From positions 434,001-498,000 of the forward strand of contig NZ_VDMR01000001.1 of NCBI RefSeq assembly GCF_006346315.1: DNA of 64,000 bases, read 5' to 3'. The notes below the pieces were generated by a model. It saw nothing but the letters and a program-made list of their open reading frames with translations. It made no database searches and had not been told where the DNA came from. The stretch comes from Nocardioides litoris (GTDB taxonomy: Bacteria; Actinomycetota; Actinomycetes; Propionibacteriales; Nocardioidaceae). Shown here one piece after another: positions 1 through 9,557 of this stretch. The position numbers were made by a program, and so were the translations under genes. Numbering within the stretch: position 1 is the stretch's first letter; each line of letters starts with the position of its first letter.

Positions 1-1
1 C

Positions 2-94
2 GCGCAGGCCATCCACGACTTCCGCGCCCGGCGCGGCATCACCGACGAGCTCGTGCCCATCGACTGGGCCGGCGTCTACTGGCGCAAGTCGTGA
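2..94 (+). CDS. 3' end of an unidentified gene, possibly a TylF-like methyltransferase
   Basis: Only the last 30 codons are in the window, ending at TGA 92-94. The tail reads ...ITDELVPIDWAGVYWRKS. The pattern 'GI-[ST]-[DE]-[EP]-x-x-x-IDW-[TA]-G-x-[YW]-WRK' recalls the C-terminus of TylF/macrocin-type class I O-methyltransferases. That is recollection from a short tail and is weak. The stop overlaps the GTG start of the next gene, so the two are probably co-transcribed. Confidence 0.4.
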   Translation, partial: AQAIHDFRARRGITDELVPIDWAGVYWRKS

Positions 95-411
95 CCGACC
101 CCAACACCCAGACCGCGGCCGACTTCGAGGAGTCGCCCGAGGTCAAGATCGCCCGCCTCGAGCGCACCCTGGCCGCCGAGCGCCGGCACGCCGCCCGCGC
201 CTCCCGCGCCCTGCACCGCCAGATGGCCCGCGACCTCGACCGCGCCGACGAGGAGGCAGCGCAGCAGCGCCGCGCGGCCGCCCGCGCCGAGCGCCGGGCC
301 GCCGCCGCCGAGGCCGAGCTGGCCGCCGTCCGCGCCAGCGCCACCTGGCGGGCCGGGCGGGCCCTGGTCGCGGTCCCCGCCGCCGTGCGCCGACGGGTGG
401 GTCGCGGGTGA
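91..411 (+). CDS. small Ala/Arg/Glu-rich coiled-coil protein
   Basis: This is a 106-residue protein with a GTG start that overlaps the previous stop (GTGA). Residues about 15-85 are almost purely Ala, Arg and Glu with heptad-like spacing, and predict one long charged coiled coil. The C-terminus is short, basic and mildly hydrophobic. There is no signal peptide or catalytic motif. It lies between a possible methyltransferase tail and an ATP-grasp gene with overlapping ends, so it is likely an accessory or scaffold protein in that operon. The function is unknown. Similar coiled coils occur next to glycan-modifying genes in actinomycetes, but nothing here proves such a role. Confidence 0.7.
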   Translation: MTDPNTQTAADFEESPEVKIARLERTLAAERRHAARASRALHRQMARDLDRADEEAAQQRRAAARAERRAAAAEAELAAVRASATWRAGRALVAVPAAVRRRVGRG

Positions 412-1268
412 GCGGGGCGCCCGACGTGCTCCTCGCGACCAGCAGCGGCTACCCGCACGGCGAGGCCGGCCACGCCGTCCTCACCGAGGCCCTGGCCCGT
501 CGCGGCCTGACCAGCCGATGGGTGGTCTGGGACGACCCGTCGGTCGACTGGACCGCCGCCGGGCTGGTCGCGGCCCGGTCCACCTGGGACTACGAGACCC
601 GGCTGCCGGAGTTCCTGGCCTGGGCCCGCTCGGTCGGCCCCACCCTGCTCAACGGCGCCGAGGTCTTCACCTGGAACACCGACAAGGCCTACCTGGCCCG
701 GCTCGCCGAGGCGACGACGCTGCCGGTGGTGCCGACGATCGCGGTGGGGGGACCCGCGGAGGTGCCGGCGGCGCTCGAGCGCGTCGGCCTGCCCGCCGTC
801 GTCAAGCCCCGCGTCGGCGCCGGCGGGCGCGGCGTGACCGTGGTCGCGCCGGGGGAGACCTGGCAGCCCGACGACCACGGACCCTGGGTCGTCCAGCCGC
901 TGGTGGAGTCGGTGCGGACCGAGGGCGAGACGTCGGTCTTCGTCATCGACGGTCGCGCGGTGAGCCAGGTCGTCAAGGCGCCGGCGGCGGGCGAGGTCCG
1001 CGTCCACGAGGAGCACGGCGGCCGGTCCCGCGCCACCGACCTCGACCCGGAGGCGGCGGCCCGGGCGACCGAGACGGCCGCCCTCGTCGGCGAGCTGCTC
1101 GGACGTCCGCTCGACTACGCCCGCGTCGACCTGCTGCGCCACGACGGCCGGCTCCACGTCAGCGAGGTCGAGGCCACCGAGCCCGGGCTCTACCTGCCTG
1201 CGCTGCCCGGCAACGGCGAGGCGTTCGCCGCCCTCGTGGAGCGCCGGCTGGCCGCCGTACGGGCCTGA
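408..1268 (+). CDS. ATP-grasp family protein (RimK/DcsG-like)
   Basis: A 286-residue protein whose GTG start overlaps the upstream stop. The N-terminal third carries ARSTWDYETRLPEFLAWA and VFTWNTDKAYLARL, motifs I associate with the ATP-grasp group related to RimK and the cycloserine-pathway ligase DcsG. The central part has the nucleotide-binding lysine and glycine loop (VVKPRVGAGGRGV, about residues 128-140). The C-terminal part has Asp/Glu/Asn-type metal ligands around YARVDLLR and VSEVEATEP, with Glu in the usual Asn position. ATP-grasp enzymes join a carboxylate to an amine or thiol through an acyl-phosphate. The substrate cannot be read from sequence. It closes a three-gene overlapping run. 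Confidence 0.75.
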   Translation: MSGAPDVLLATSSGYPHGEAGHAVLTEALARRGLTSRWVVWDDPSVDWTAAGLVAARSTWDYETRLPEFLAWARSVGPTLLNGAEVFTWNTDKAYLARLAEATTLPVVPTIAVGGPAEVPAALERVGLPAVVKPRVGAGGRGVTVVAPGETWQPDDHGPWVVQPLVESVRTEGETSVFVIDGRAVSQVVKAPAAGEVRVHEEHGGRSRATDLDPEAAARATETAALVGELLGRPLDYARVDLLRHDGRLHVSEVEATEPGLYLPALPGNGEAFAALVERRLAAVRA

Positions 1269-1286
1269 GCGGCACCGCCACCTGGG

Positions 1287-1313
1287 TTGTCACTCTCAGG
1301 CGGCGAGTGCTAA
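1287..1313 (+). promoter_or_regulatory. CIRCE operator 1 of groEL, overlapping a likely promoter
   Basis: TTGTCACTC, nine bases, then GAGTGCTAA: the inverted repeat bound by HrcA, with a perfect right half and two changes in the left half. TTGTCA (1287-1292) could serve as a -35 box and the TAAAAA stretch (1311-1316) as a -10 box, 18 bases apart. HrcA bound here would cover the whole promoter. Confidence 0.85.
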
Positions 1314-1321
1314 AAATGGGG

Positions 1322-1348
1322 TTGGCACTCTCGGACCGAGAGTGACAG
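1322..1348 (+). promoter_or_regulatory. CIRCE operator 2 of groEL
   Basis: TTGGCACTC, nine bases, then GAGTGACAG. The left half is one base from consensus and the right half is degenerate after GAGTG. It starts nine bases after operator 1, just downstream of the inferred transcription start, and would lie in the 5' leader. Tandem CIRCE sites are known upstream of actinobacterial chaperonin genes. Confidence 0.75.
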
Positions 1349-1368
1349 ACAGGAGCGGCGCCAGCTGA

Positions 1369-3105
<1,737 letters not shown>

Positions 3106-3283
3106 GTCCGTTGGTCGCGGCTCTGGAGGGCCGTGCGGCGGCCCCGCGCCACCCTTGTGGGGCTGCCGCAGCCTGGCACGGCGGGTCCGACCCGCACCTG
3201 GCCCCCCAGACCGCGACATGCGCCGTGTGCGTACGTCGGTCCGTGGCCCGGGCGCCTGTGCCCCCGTGCCTCGGGTGCCTCTC

Positions 3284-3326
3284 GGACGGCCCGTCCCACT
3301 TCGGTGGGGCGGGTCGTTCCGCTTTT
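3284..3326 (+). terminator. Rho-independent terminator of groEL
   Basis: A 16-base-pair stem (3284-3299 with 3304-3319, three G-U pairs) is closed by a C-TTCG-G tetraloop, the most stable tetraloop known, and followed by CGCTTTT. It lies 180 bases after the groEL stop. Confidence 0.85.
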
Positions 3327-3399
3327 CTGGACCCATGGTGGTCGAGGAGGGCCCTGGCGCCTGTCTTGAGGAGGCGCGGCGCGCTGGCGCCGCCGGTGG

Positions 3400-5148
3400 C
3401 TAGGACCAGCGGAACGAGACGACCATCGGGTCGATCTGGCCGCGCCGCTCGGCCTGGGTGTCGACGAGGCTGTGCTGGAAGGTGAGTCGGTAGAGGAACG
3501 GCCCGCGCTGGGCGAACCAGGTCTCCTCCACGAACGACAGGTCGTCGGCGGGGGAGTAGTACGACGCCTGCACCCGCGCGGCGCGTGACCCGTCGAGCCA
3601 GCCGTCCTTGAGCATCTTGCTGTCCTTCAGCTCGATGCCGTCGTCGTTCTCGTCGAGCGACTCCGCCGAGCTGCGGGCCGCGATGCGCAGCAGCTCGATC
3701 GTGCTCAGCGGGATCGGCGGCCGGCTGCGGCGCAGGAACACCGAGGAGTAGTAGCCCTCGAAGTCGGAGTAGTCGCGCGCCCCGACGCCCTGCTCGACGA
3801 CGCCCTGGTCGATCGGGCCCCACCCGGCGGGCGCGCGCAGCGATGCCGGGCCGAGCGAGACGCGGGGCCCGCTCGCTGCCGCGACGTCGGGGTAGGTCGG
3901 TGTCGGCGACGGCGGCGCCGGGGTGGGCGAGGGCGCCGGCTCGGTCGTGGTCGTGGTCGGGTCGGTCGGGGTCGGCTCCGCCGTCGTGGTCGTCGGGTCG
4001 GACGTGGTCGAGGTGGCCGAGGTCGTGGGGTCGCCGCCGGCCTCGCGATCGCCCCCACCGACCACGACGGCGGCCGCGACGCCGCCGAGCACGGCCACGA
4101 CCGCGACGACCGCGGCCACCACGACCGCGACCGCGCGCCGTCGCCGGGGCCGGCTCGGCTCGCTGCCGGCGTACGACGGGGGAGGGGCCCACCCGGGCGG
4201 CGGCCCCGACGGGGGCGGCGACGGCGGGGCCAGCGGCGCCAGCGCGGCCGGCCGGTGGACGGTGGTCGGCGACCCGGCGGCGGGGACGGCCGGGCGCACG
4301 GGCGGGTGGCTCGGCCCGGCCAGCCGGACGAGCTCGCGCAGGTCGGCGCGCATCGTGCGTGCGTCGGGGTAGCGCTCGGCGGGGTCCTTGGCCATCGACC
4401 GGCGCAGCACGGCGTTGACGCCCGCGGCCAGCGGCGAGTCCTCGGCCAGCTGCGGCACCGGCGCGTTGAGGTGGCTCATGCCGATCTCCACGTCGCTCCC
4501 GGCGTACGGCGCCTGGCCGACGAGCGCGGCGAACAGGACGCACCCGAGGGCGTAGACGTCGGTGGCCGGCGTGGCCTGCTCGCCCCGCAGGCGCTCGGGC
4601 GCCAGGTAGGCGAAGGTGCCGGCGACCGCGCCGGTGGCGGTGAAGCCGGGGTCGCGGTCCTGGGCGATGCCGAAGTCGCACAGGTAGACGAAGACCTCGT
4701 CGCTGACGTCGCGCAGCAGCACGTTGCTCGGCTTGACGTCGCGGTGCACGACGCCCGCCGCGTGCGAGTCGCCGAGGGCCCAGGCGACCTGCTGGCACAG
4801 CTCGAGGGCCTGCGGCACCGGCACCGGTCCGTGCCGGCGCAGGGCCTGCGCGAGGTCGCCGCCGGCGACGTACTGGGTGGCGATGTAGAGGCAGCCGTCG
4901 GACTCGCCGTGGTCGAGGACCTGCACGACGTGGGGCGAGTCGAGCCGGGCGAGCACGGAGGCCTCGCGGGAGAAGCGGCGCCGGTAGTCGTCCTGGGTGG
5001 CCAGCTCGGGCGCGAGCACCTTGAGGGCGACGGTGCGGCCCAGCACGAGGTGCTCGGCGGCGAAGACGACGCCCATGCCGCCGCGGCCGAGCTGCCGCAC
5101 GACGCGGTAGCCGGCGAACTCCTCGCCCACCGACGGGAACCTGGCCAC
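3400..5148 (-). CDS. membrane-anchored serine/threonine protein kinase (PknB type)
   Basis: A 582-residue protein. The kinase domain covers about residues 12-280: glycine loop GRGGMG (21-26), lysine K43, catalytic HRDVKPSN (D137), DFG (158-160) and PER in an APE-like position. A Pro-rich linker is followed by one transmembrane segment (RRRRRAVAVVVAAVV..., about 350-375), a Thr/Pro stalk, and a roughly 170-residue extracellular domain with no PASTA repeats. The GTG start was chosen because a near-perfect AGGAGG lies five bases before it; the open frame upstream is antisense to the sigma-factor gene. It is divergent from that gene and separated by 90 bases. The extracellular ligand is unknown. 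Confidence 0.92.
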   Translation of the reverse strand: MARFPSVGEEFAGYRVVRQLGRGGMGVVFAAEHLVLGRTVALKVLAPELATQDDYRRRFSREASVLARLDSPHVVQVLDHGESDGCLYIATQYVAGGDLAQALRRHGPVPVPQALELCQQVAWALGDSHAAGVVHRDVKPSNVLLRDVSDEVFVYLCDFGIAQDRDPGFTATGAVAGTFAYLAPERLRGEQATPATDVYALGCVLFAALVGQAPYAGSDVEIGMSHLNAPVPQLAEDSPLAAGVNAVLRRSMAKDPAERYPDARTMRADLRELVRLAGPSHPPVRPAVPAAGSPTTVHRPAALAPLAPPSPPPSGPPPGWAPPPSYAGSEPSRPRRRRAVAVVVAAVVAVVAVLGGVAAAVVVGGGDREAGGDPTTSATSTTSDPTTTTAEPTPTDPTTTTTEPAPSPTPAPPSPTPTYPDVAAASGPRVSLGPASLRAPAGWGPIDQGVVEQGVGARDYSDFEGYYSSVFLRRSRPPIPLSTIELLRIAARSSAESLDENDDGIELKDSKMLKDGWLDGSRAARVQASYYSPADDLSFVEETWFAQRGPFLYRLTFQHSLVDTQAERRGQIDPMVVSFRWS

Positions 5149-5238
5149 GGTCACCTCCTGCGCAGTGGGCCCAGGGCGGAGCCTCTCACGCGGGGGAGGG
5201 GGCGAAACGCCTCGCGGCACGTGTGGGACGGTGGACAG

Positions 5239-5787
5239 GTGTCCTCCCCGGCCCGGCGCGAGCGTCTCGAGGAGGTGGCGCGCGAGGTCGTCGAACCGGT
5301 CCGGCGCTACCTCGCCCGCCGCACCGACCCCGCCACGGCCGACGACGTCCTCGCCGACACCCTCCTGGTCTGCTGGCGCCGCATCGACGAGGTGCCCGAC
5401 GACCCGCTGCCCTGGGCCTACGGCGTCGCCCGGCGCTGCCTGGCCAACGCCGAGCGCGCGTCCCGACGCCAGCGCCGGGTCGCCCGCAAGGTGGCCGCGG
5501 TCGACCCGCCGGCGGCGGCCGTCCCCGGGCCCGACGACGAACCCGCCGGCGCCGCCGGTGAGGGCGTGCGCCGCGCGCTGGCCGCGCTGCCGCCCGCCGA
5601 CGCCGAGCTGCTGCGGCTGTGGGCGTGGGAGGGCCTCGCGGCCAGCGAGATCGCGGTCGTCCTCGACACCACGCCCAACGCGGTCGGCTCGCGCCTGACA
5701 CGGGCGCGCCAGAAGCTGCGCGACCGCCTGCGCAAGGACGGCGTGCCTGGAGGACATGGAGGAGTGACGGAGAGGAGGACCCGGTGA
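5239..5787 (+). CDS. ECF-type RNA polymerase sigma factor
   Basis: 182 residues. Region 2 (about residues 10-70) includes RYLARRTDPATADDVLADTLLVCWRR, the usual core-binding and -10 recognition helix pattern. Region 4 (about 110-170) holds LPPADAELLRLWAWEGLAASEIAVVLDTT..AVGSRLTRARQKLR, a standard helix-turn-helix for -35 recognition. The GTG start gives the family's normal length. The stop overlaps the start of a one-pass membrane protein, the usual arrangement for a sigma factor and its membrane regulator. The regulon cannot be read from this window. Confidence 0.92.
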   Translation: MSSPARRERLEEVAREVVEPVRRYLARRTDPATADDVLADTLLVCWRRIDEVPDDPLPWAYGVARRCLANAERASRRQRRVARKVAAVDPPAAAVPGPDDEPAGAAGEGVRRALAALPPADAELLRLWAWEGLAASEIAVVLDTTPNAVGSRLTRARQKLRDRLRKDGVPGGHGGVTERRTR

Positions 5788-6503
5788 CCGACCCGGTGGA
5801 CGACCCGGTGGACCAGCAGCACCCCGACAGCGCCGACCGGCTGCAGGAGCAGCTGCGCGCCGCCGACCCGGCGTCCTCCCTGGCCCCGGCCCCGCCCGAG
5901 GCGGTGGCCCGACTCCTGGAGGACACCATGACCGACGACCGCACCGAGGAGTCGCGGCGCGACGGCACCACCGGTCGCAGCCGCCTGACCTGGGTGGTCG
6001 CGGCGGCCGCCGTCGTGCTCATCGCGCTCGGCGGGGTGCTCGCCCTGACCTGGGGCGACGACGACGCCACCGACCCGGCGCCCCCGATGGCCGGCGAGCA
6101 GGCCCCCGGCCAGGCCGAGCCCTCCTCGGCCCCACCCGGCGGCGGCGCGCCCAGCATCACCGAGCTCACCTTCGACGAGGCCGCGGTCACCGGCCGCTGT
6201 CGTCCGCCCCAGGACGCGATCGACGTCGTGGCCCAGCAGACCGTCGCGGTCGACGCCACCGTCACCTCGATCAGCGGGAGCCTGGTCACCCTCGAGCCGT
6301 CGCGCTGGTACGCCGGCGACCCGACCGACGAGGTCGTCGTCCGCGCGCCCGGGCCGGGCGTCGAGGCCCTGCTGGCTGCCGTCGCGTTCGAGGAGGGCGA
6401 GCGCTACCTCGTCTCGGCCACCGACGGCGTGGTCACGGTGTGCGGGTTCAGCGCGCCGTGGACGCCCGAGCTGGCCGGCGTCTACGACGAGGCGTTCTCG
6501 TGA
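5784..6503 (+). CDS. single-pass membrane protein, putative anti-sigma partner
   Basis: 239 residues, GTG start overlapping the sigma-factor stop (GTGA). The N-terminal about 68 residues are acidic and cytoplasmic, with a segment (EAVARLLEDTM...) typical of uncharacterised sigma-operon proteins. One transmembrane helix follows (TWVVAAAAVVLIALGGVLAL, about 69-88). The outer part has a Pro-rich linker and a small globular domain. There is no zinc-binding HxxxCxxC motif, so if it is an anti-sigma factor it is not of the ZAS type. The role is inferred from gene order, not from a recognised domain. Confidence 0.65.
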   Translation: MTDPVDDPVDQQHPDSADRLQEQLRAADPASSLAPAPPEAVARLLEDTMTDDRTEESRRDGTTGRSRLTWVVAAAAVVLIALGGVLALTWGDDDATDPAPPMAGEQAPGQAEPSSAPPGGGAPSITELTFDEAAVTGRCRPPQDAIDVVAQQTVAVDATVTSISGSLVTLEPSRWYAGDPTDEVVVRAPGPGVEALLAAVAFEEGERYLVSATDGVVTVCGFSAPWTPELAGVYDEAFS

Positions 6504-7087
6504 GCGCCGAGGGCAGCACCGGCACGGTCGGGCTGCTGCTCGCCGCGGGCGGCGGGTCGCGGATGGGCCGGCCCAAGGCCCTGGTCAGCGACGACGACGG
6601 CACCTCGTGGCTCGTGCGCTCGGTCGCGACACTGCGCGCGGCGGGCTGCACGAAGGTCGTCGTCGTGCTCGGTGCGTCGGCCGACGAGGCCCAGGCCCTG
6701 GTCGACGACGACCCCGCGGTCCGGGTCGTCGTGGCCGACGACTGGGCCGAGGGCATGGCCGCCTCCCTGTCCACCGGCCTGTGCGCGCTGCAGGAACCCG
6801 ACGGCGACGTCGCCCTGGTGACCCTCGTCGACCTGCCCGACGTCGGCCCCGAGGTCGGCCGCCGGGTCCTGGCCGCCGCCGACGGCCCCACCAGTCTCGC
6901 CCGCGCCGTGTACGACGGCCGGCCCGGCCACCCGGTGCTGATGGGCCGCGACCACTGGTTCCCCGCCGCCGCGGTCGTCGAGGGCGACGAGGGTGCGCGC
7001 GACTACCTGCGCGAGCACGGCTGCGTCGCGGTCGAGTGCGGCGACCTCGCCACCGGCCGCGACGTCGACACCCCGCCCGCCGACTGA
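6500..7087 (+). CDS. MobA/MocA-like nucleotidyltransferase
   Basis: 195 residues, GTG start overlapping the previous stop. The N-terminus has the nucleotidyltransferase signature LLAAGGGSRMGRPKAL (about 12-27), and VTLVDLP supplies the metal-binding aspartate. The family transfers CMP or GMP to molybdopterin; MocA-like enzymes make the cytosine dinucleotide cofactor used by xanthine-dehydrogenase-type and CO-dehydrogenase-type enzymes. Those enzymes are encoded 7 kb downstream, so MCD synthesis for CoxL is the likely role (inference). An IS element separates it from the rest of the locus. Confidence 0.82.
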   Translation: MSAEGSTGTVGLLLAAGGGSRMGRPKALVSDDDGTSWLVRSVATLRAAGCTKVVVVLGASADEAQALVDDDPAVRVVVADDWAEGMAASLSTGLCALQEPDGDVALVTLVDLPDVGPEVGRRVLAAADGPTSLARAVYDGRPGHPVLMGRDHWFPAAAVVEGDEGARDYLREHGCVAVECGDLATGRDVDTPPAD

Positions 7088-7174
7088 ACCGGGGCGGCGG
7101 CCGCGCCGCCGGGCTCTCGGCGGTCGTGGGCGGGGTGGACGTCATCCGTGGTGGCCGCCGGGGCGACCTCTGGA

Positions 7175-7221
7175 GTTCCAAGACATCGCTGACACTTTGG
7201 GTCTCAAGACATCGCTGACAC
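7175..7221 (+). repeat. duplicated left end of the IS481 element
   Basis: Two direct copies, 7175-7195 and 7201-7221, share CAAGACATCGCTGACAC and are 26 bases apart. The inner copy is the left terminal repeat. The outer one may be the remnant of an earlier insertion, or a second transposase-binding site. Confidence 0.8.
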
Positions 7222-7246
7222 CTATGGGTCGTGCCCTGATGGGCGT

Positions 7247-8454
7247 GTGGCCAAGGACGGGGCAGCGGTGGACTGGAAGATCGCGAGTGCGGTGGTGTTG
7301 TTCGTCGAGGGTGATGAGTTCAACGTCGCGGCGAGATGTCGGGAGCTGGGGATCAGCAGGCAGACGTTCTACGAGTACGTCGCCCGGTTCCGCCTCGAGG
7401 GTGTGGACGGGTTGCGAGTCCGTTCGCGGCGTCCGGCCTCGAGCCCGGTCCGGCTGGATCTGGGGTGGGAGGAGGTGCTGGTCCGGGTCCGCAAGCAGGA
7501 GGCTGATGCGGGCTGGGACTACGGCGCCGCAGCGGTGTGGATGCGGCTGGTCGAGCGGCCGGACCTGTGGCCACCGGGCGCGGTGTCGGTGCCGAGCCGG
7601 GCGAGCATCAACCGGGTCTTCGAGGCCCGCGGGCAACTGGTGCGGACCCCGCAACGCGCGCCCCGGGCCGCGGTGCGTCGCTTCCAGCGTGAGCGGCCCA
7701 ACGAGCTGTGGCAGTACGACGGGTTCCGGTTGCCGTACCGGCTCGGGGACGGGACCCGGCCGATGGTGTTGCAGCTGATCGATGACTGCTCCCGCCTGGA
7801 GCTTGCGTTGCAGGTCGCAGCCTCGGAGAACCATGACGAGGTCTGGGCGGCATTCGTGGTGGCCGTAGGCCGCTACGGGTCACCGCGGGAGGTCTTGACC
7901 GACAACGGCAGCGCGTTCTCGGGCCGGCGGCGTGGCTGGACCACCCAGTTCGAGATCAACCTCGCGGCGTTGTCGATCAGCTCGATCACCTGCACCGTGG
8001 GTCACCCGCAGACCTGCGGCAAGGGTGAGCGGGCCCACCAACGCGTCATCAAGTGGCTCGGTGGCTTGGCCAGCAACCGGTCGCCGCCGACGCCGGAGCC
8101 CTCCAGGCCCAGCTCGACCGCTACCGCGAGGCCTACAACCACCGCGGGCACCAGGTCCACGCCGGCAAGACCCCGCAGCAGCGTTTCGAGGCCGGCCCCC
8201 TCGCTGGACCCGACCCCACCAGGGGTCAACCCCACACCGTCACCACCCACACCGTCACCACCCACACCGTCACCGCCCGCGGCGTCATCGGCGTCAACGG
8301 CGCCCTGATCGGCCTGGGCCGCTCCCACGCCGGAGCCACCGCGACCGTGTTCCGCACCGGCAACGACCTAGCCGTGTTCATCAACAACACCCTGCTCGGC
8401 CAGCTCACCATCGACCGCACCCGCCGCTACCAACGCCTACCCCAGCTACCGTGA
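7247..8454 (+). pseudogene. frameshifted IS481-family transposase
   Basis: The N-terminal part (GTG 7247) holds a helix-turn-helix (CRELGISRQTFYEYVARFRLEG, about 28-49). The integrase core follows with first Asp in ELWQYDGFR, second Asp in VLTDNGSAF and Glu in GKGERAHQRVIKWL. Soon after the Glu motif the frame breaks, between about 8055 and 8090. The continuation QLDRYREAYNHRGHQVHAGKTP lies in another frame to the stop at 8454, while the original frame runs into low-complexity Pro/Ser/Thr sequence. Together they give the usual family length of about 400 residues. The catalytic triad is intact, so a programmed frameshift cannot be ruled out, but no obvious slippery site is seen. The tail contains a threefold ACCGTCACCACCCAC repeat. 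Confidence 0.85.
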
Positions 8455-8455
8455 A

Positions 8456-8482
8456 GTGTCAGCGATGTCCTGAGACTCAACA
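8456..8482 (-). repeat. right terminal inverted repeat of the IS481 element
   Basis: Reverse complement of the left end; the complement begins TGTTGAGTCTC and runs into GACATCGCTGACAC. It starts directly after the transposase stop codon. Beyond 8482, about 30 more bases still resemble the inverted sequence outside the extra left copy. Confidence 0.8.
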
Positions 8483-8663
8483 GGCCGCCGGGGTGACCGA
8501 TCCGCATGACCCCCCGGACAGGGCGCCCGACGAGCCCCCGGGACGTCATGTGCGTCGCGGTCGCCGGCAGCACCACCCCGGATGACGACGCACCACCGGC
8601 CACCCCACGGCCGACCACCCCCACCCACGCCACCAACCCCGCACCAACACCGCCCTCCGTAAC

Positions 8664-9557
8664 GTGGGTCAGGTGCAGACACCGTCGTCGCCCGCCGACC
8701 TCGCCGACCGCCTGGGTGCCACCGGCTACCTCTGCGACGACGCCCTGTCGACGGTGGCCTACCTCGGCCTGGCCATGCAGCGCCCGCTGCTGCTCGAGGG
8801 CGAGCCCGGCACCGGCAAGACCGCCCTGGCCGAGGCCCTGGCCGCCACGCTCGACGTCCCGCTGGTGCGGCTGCAGTGCTACGAGGGCATCGATGCCACC
8901 CAGGCCCTCTACGACTGGGACTTCCCCCGCCAGGTCCTCCACCTGCGCGCCCTCGAGGCCACCGCGGGCGCGGGCGCGGTCGACGTCGAGGAGGCCGAGA
9001 AGAGCCTGTACGACGAGCACTTCCTGCTCGCCCGCCCGGTGCTGACCGCCCTGCAGCGCAGTCCCGCGGTCCTGCTGGTCGACGAGGTCGACCGGGCCGA
9101 CGACGAGTTCGAGGCGTTCCTGCTCGAGGTCCTCTCGACCTACCAGGTCAGCATCCCCGAGCTCGGCACCATCTCGGCGGCCACCCCGCCCGTCGTCGTG
9201 CTGACCTCCAACCGCACCCGCGAGCTGCACGACGCGCTCAAGCGACGCTGCCTCTACCACTGGATCGACCACCCGGGTCTCGAGCGCGAGGTCGCCATCG
9301 TCCGCTCCCGCGCCCCCGAGGTGCCGGCTGCGCTGGCCGAGCAGGTCGCCGGCCTCGTGCAGCGGCTGCGCACCGACACGGCGCTGGAGAAGCCGCCGGG
9401 CGTCGCCGAGACCCTCGACTGGGCCCGCGCCCTGCACCACCTCGGCACCACCACCGTCGACCTGGAGTCCTCGGCCCGCACGCTCGGCGCGCTGGTGAAG
9501 TACCGCGAGGACGCCGACCGCGTCCAGCAGGCCCTCGACATCATGCTGCGCCCGTGA
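8664..9557 (+). CDS. MoxR-family AAA+ ATPase (CoxD-like)
   Basis: 297 residues, GTG start (GTG at 8673 is an alternative). Walker A GEPGTGKT (about 46-53), Walker B VLLVDEVDRAD (about 136-146), sensor 1 LTSNRTRELHDALKRR. MoxR ATPases work as chaperones that mature metalloenzymes, usually with a VWA-domain partner. Here the partner is the next gene, with overlapping ends, and a molybdo-hydroxylase is downstream. In CO-dehydrogenase loci the equivalent CoxD is involved in building the active-site cluster. The 180 bases before the gene, from the end of the IS, hold nothing I can recognise. Confidence 0.9.
   Translation: MGQVQTPSSPADLADRLGATGYLCDDALSTVAYLGLAMQRPLLLEGEPGTGKTALAEALAATLDVPLVRLQCYEGIDATQALYDWDFPRQVLHLRALEATAGAGAVDVEEAEKSLYDEHFLLARPVLTALQRSPAVLLVDEVDRADDEFEAFLLEVLSTYQVSIPELGTISAATPPVVVLTSNRTRELHDALKRRCLYHWIDHPGLEREVAIVRSRAPEVPAALAEQVAGLVQRLRTDTALEKPPGVAETLDWARALHHLGTTTVDLESSARTLGALVKYREDADRVQQALDIMLRP

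Larger units (their letters stand above)
7195..8482. mobile_element. IS481-family insertion sequence, probably inactive
   Basis: About 1.29 kb. The ends are imperfect inverted repeats: 7195-7221 and 8456-8482 match at 23 of 27 positions and share the core GACATCGCTGACAC. Inside is one DDE transposase gene of IS481 type, broken by a frameshift. I see no convincing target-site duplication. An extra copy of the left end lies just outside, at 7175-7195. The element sits between the nucleotidyltransferase and MoxR genes of the molybdo-hydroxylase locus. Confidence 0.85.

Noticed and set aside
8221..8280. Threefold CACACCGTCACCACC repeat
   Set aside because: It is within the decayed 3' part of the IS481 transposase and encodes HTVTT units in the continuing frame; not a separate feature.
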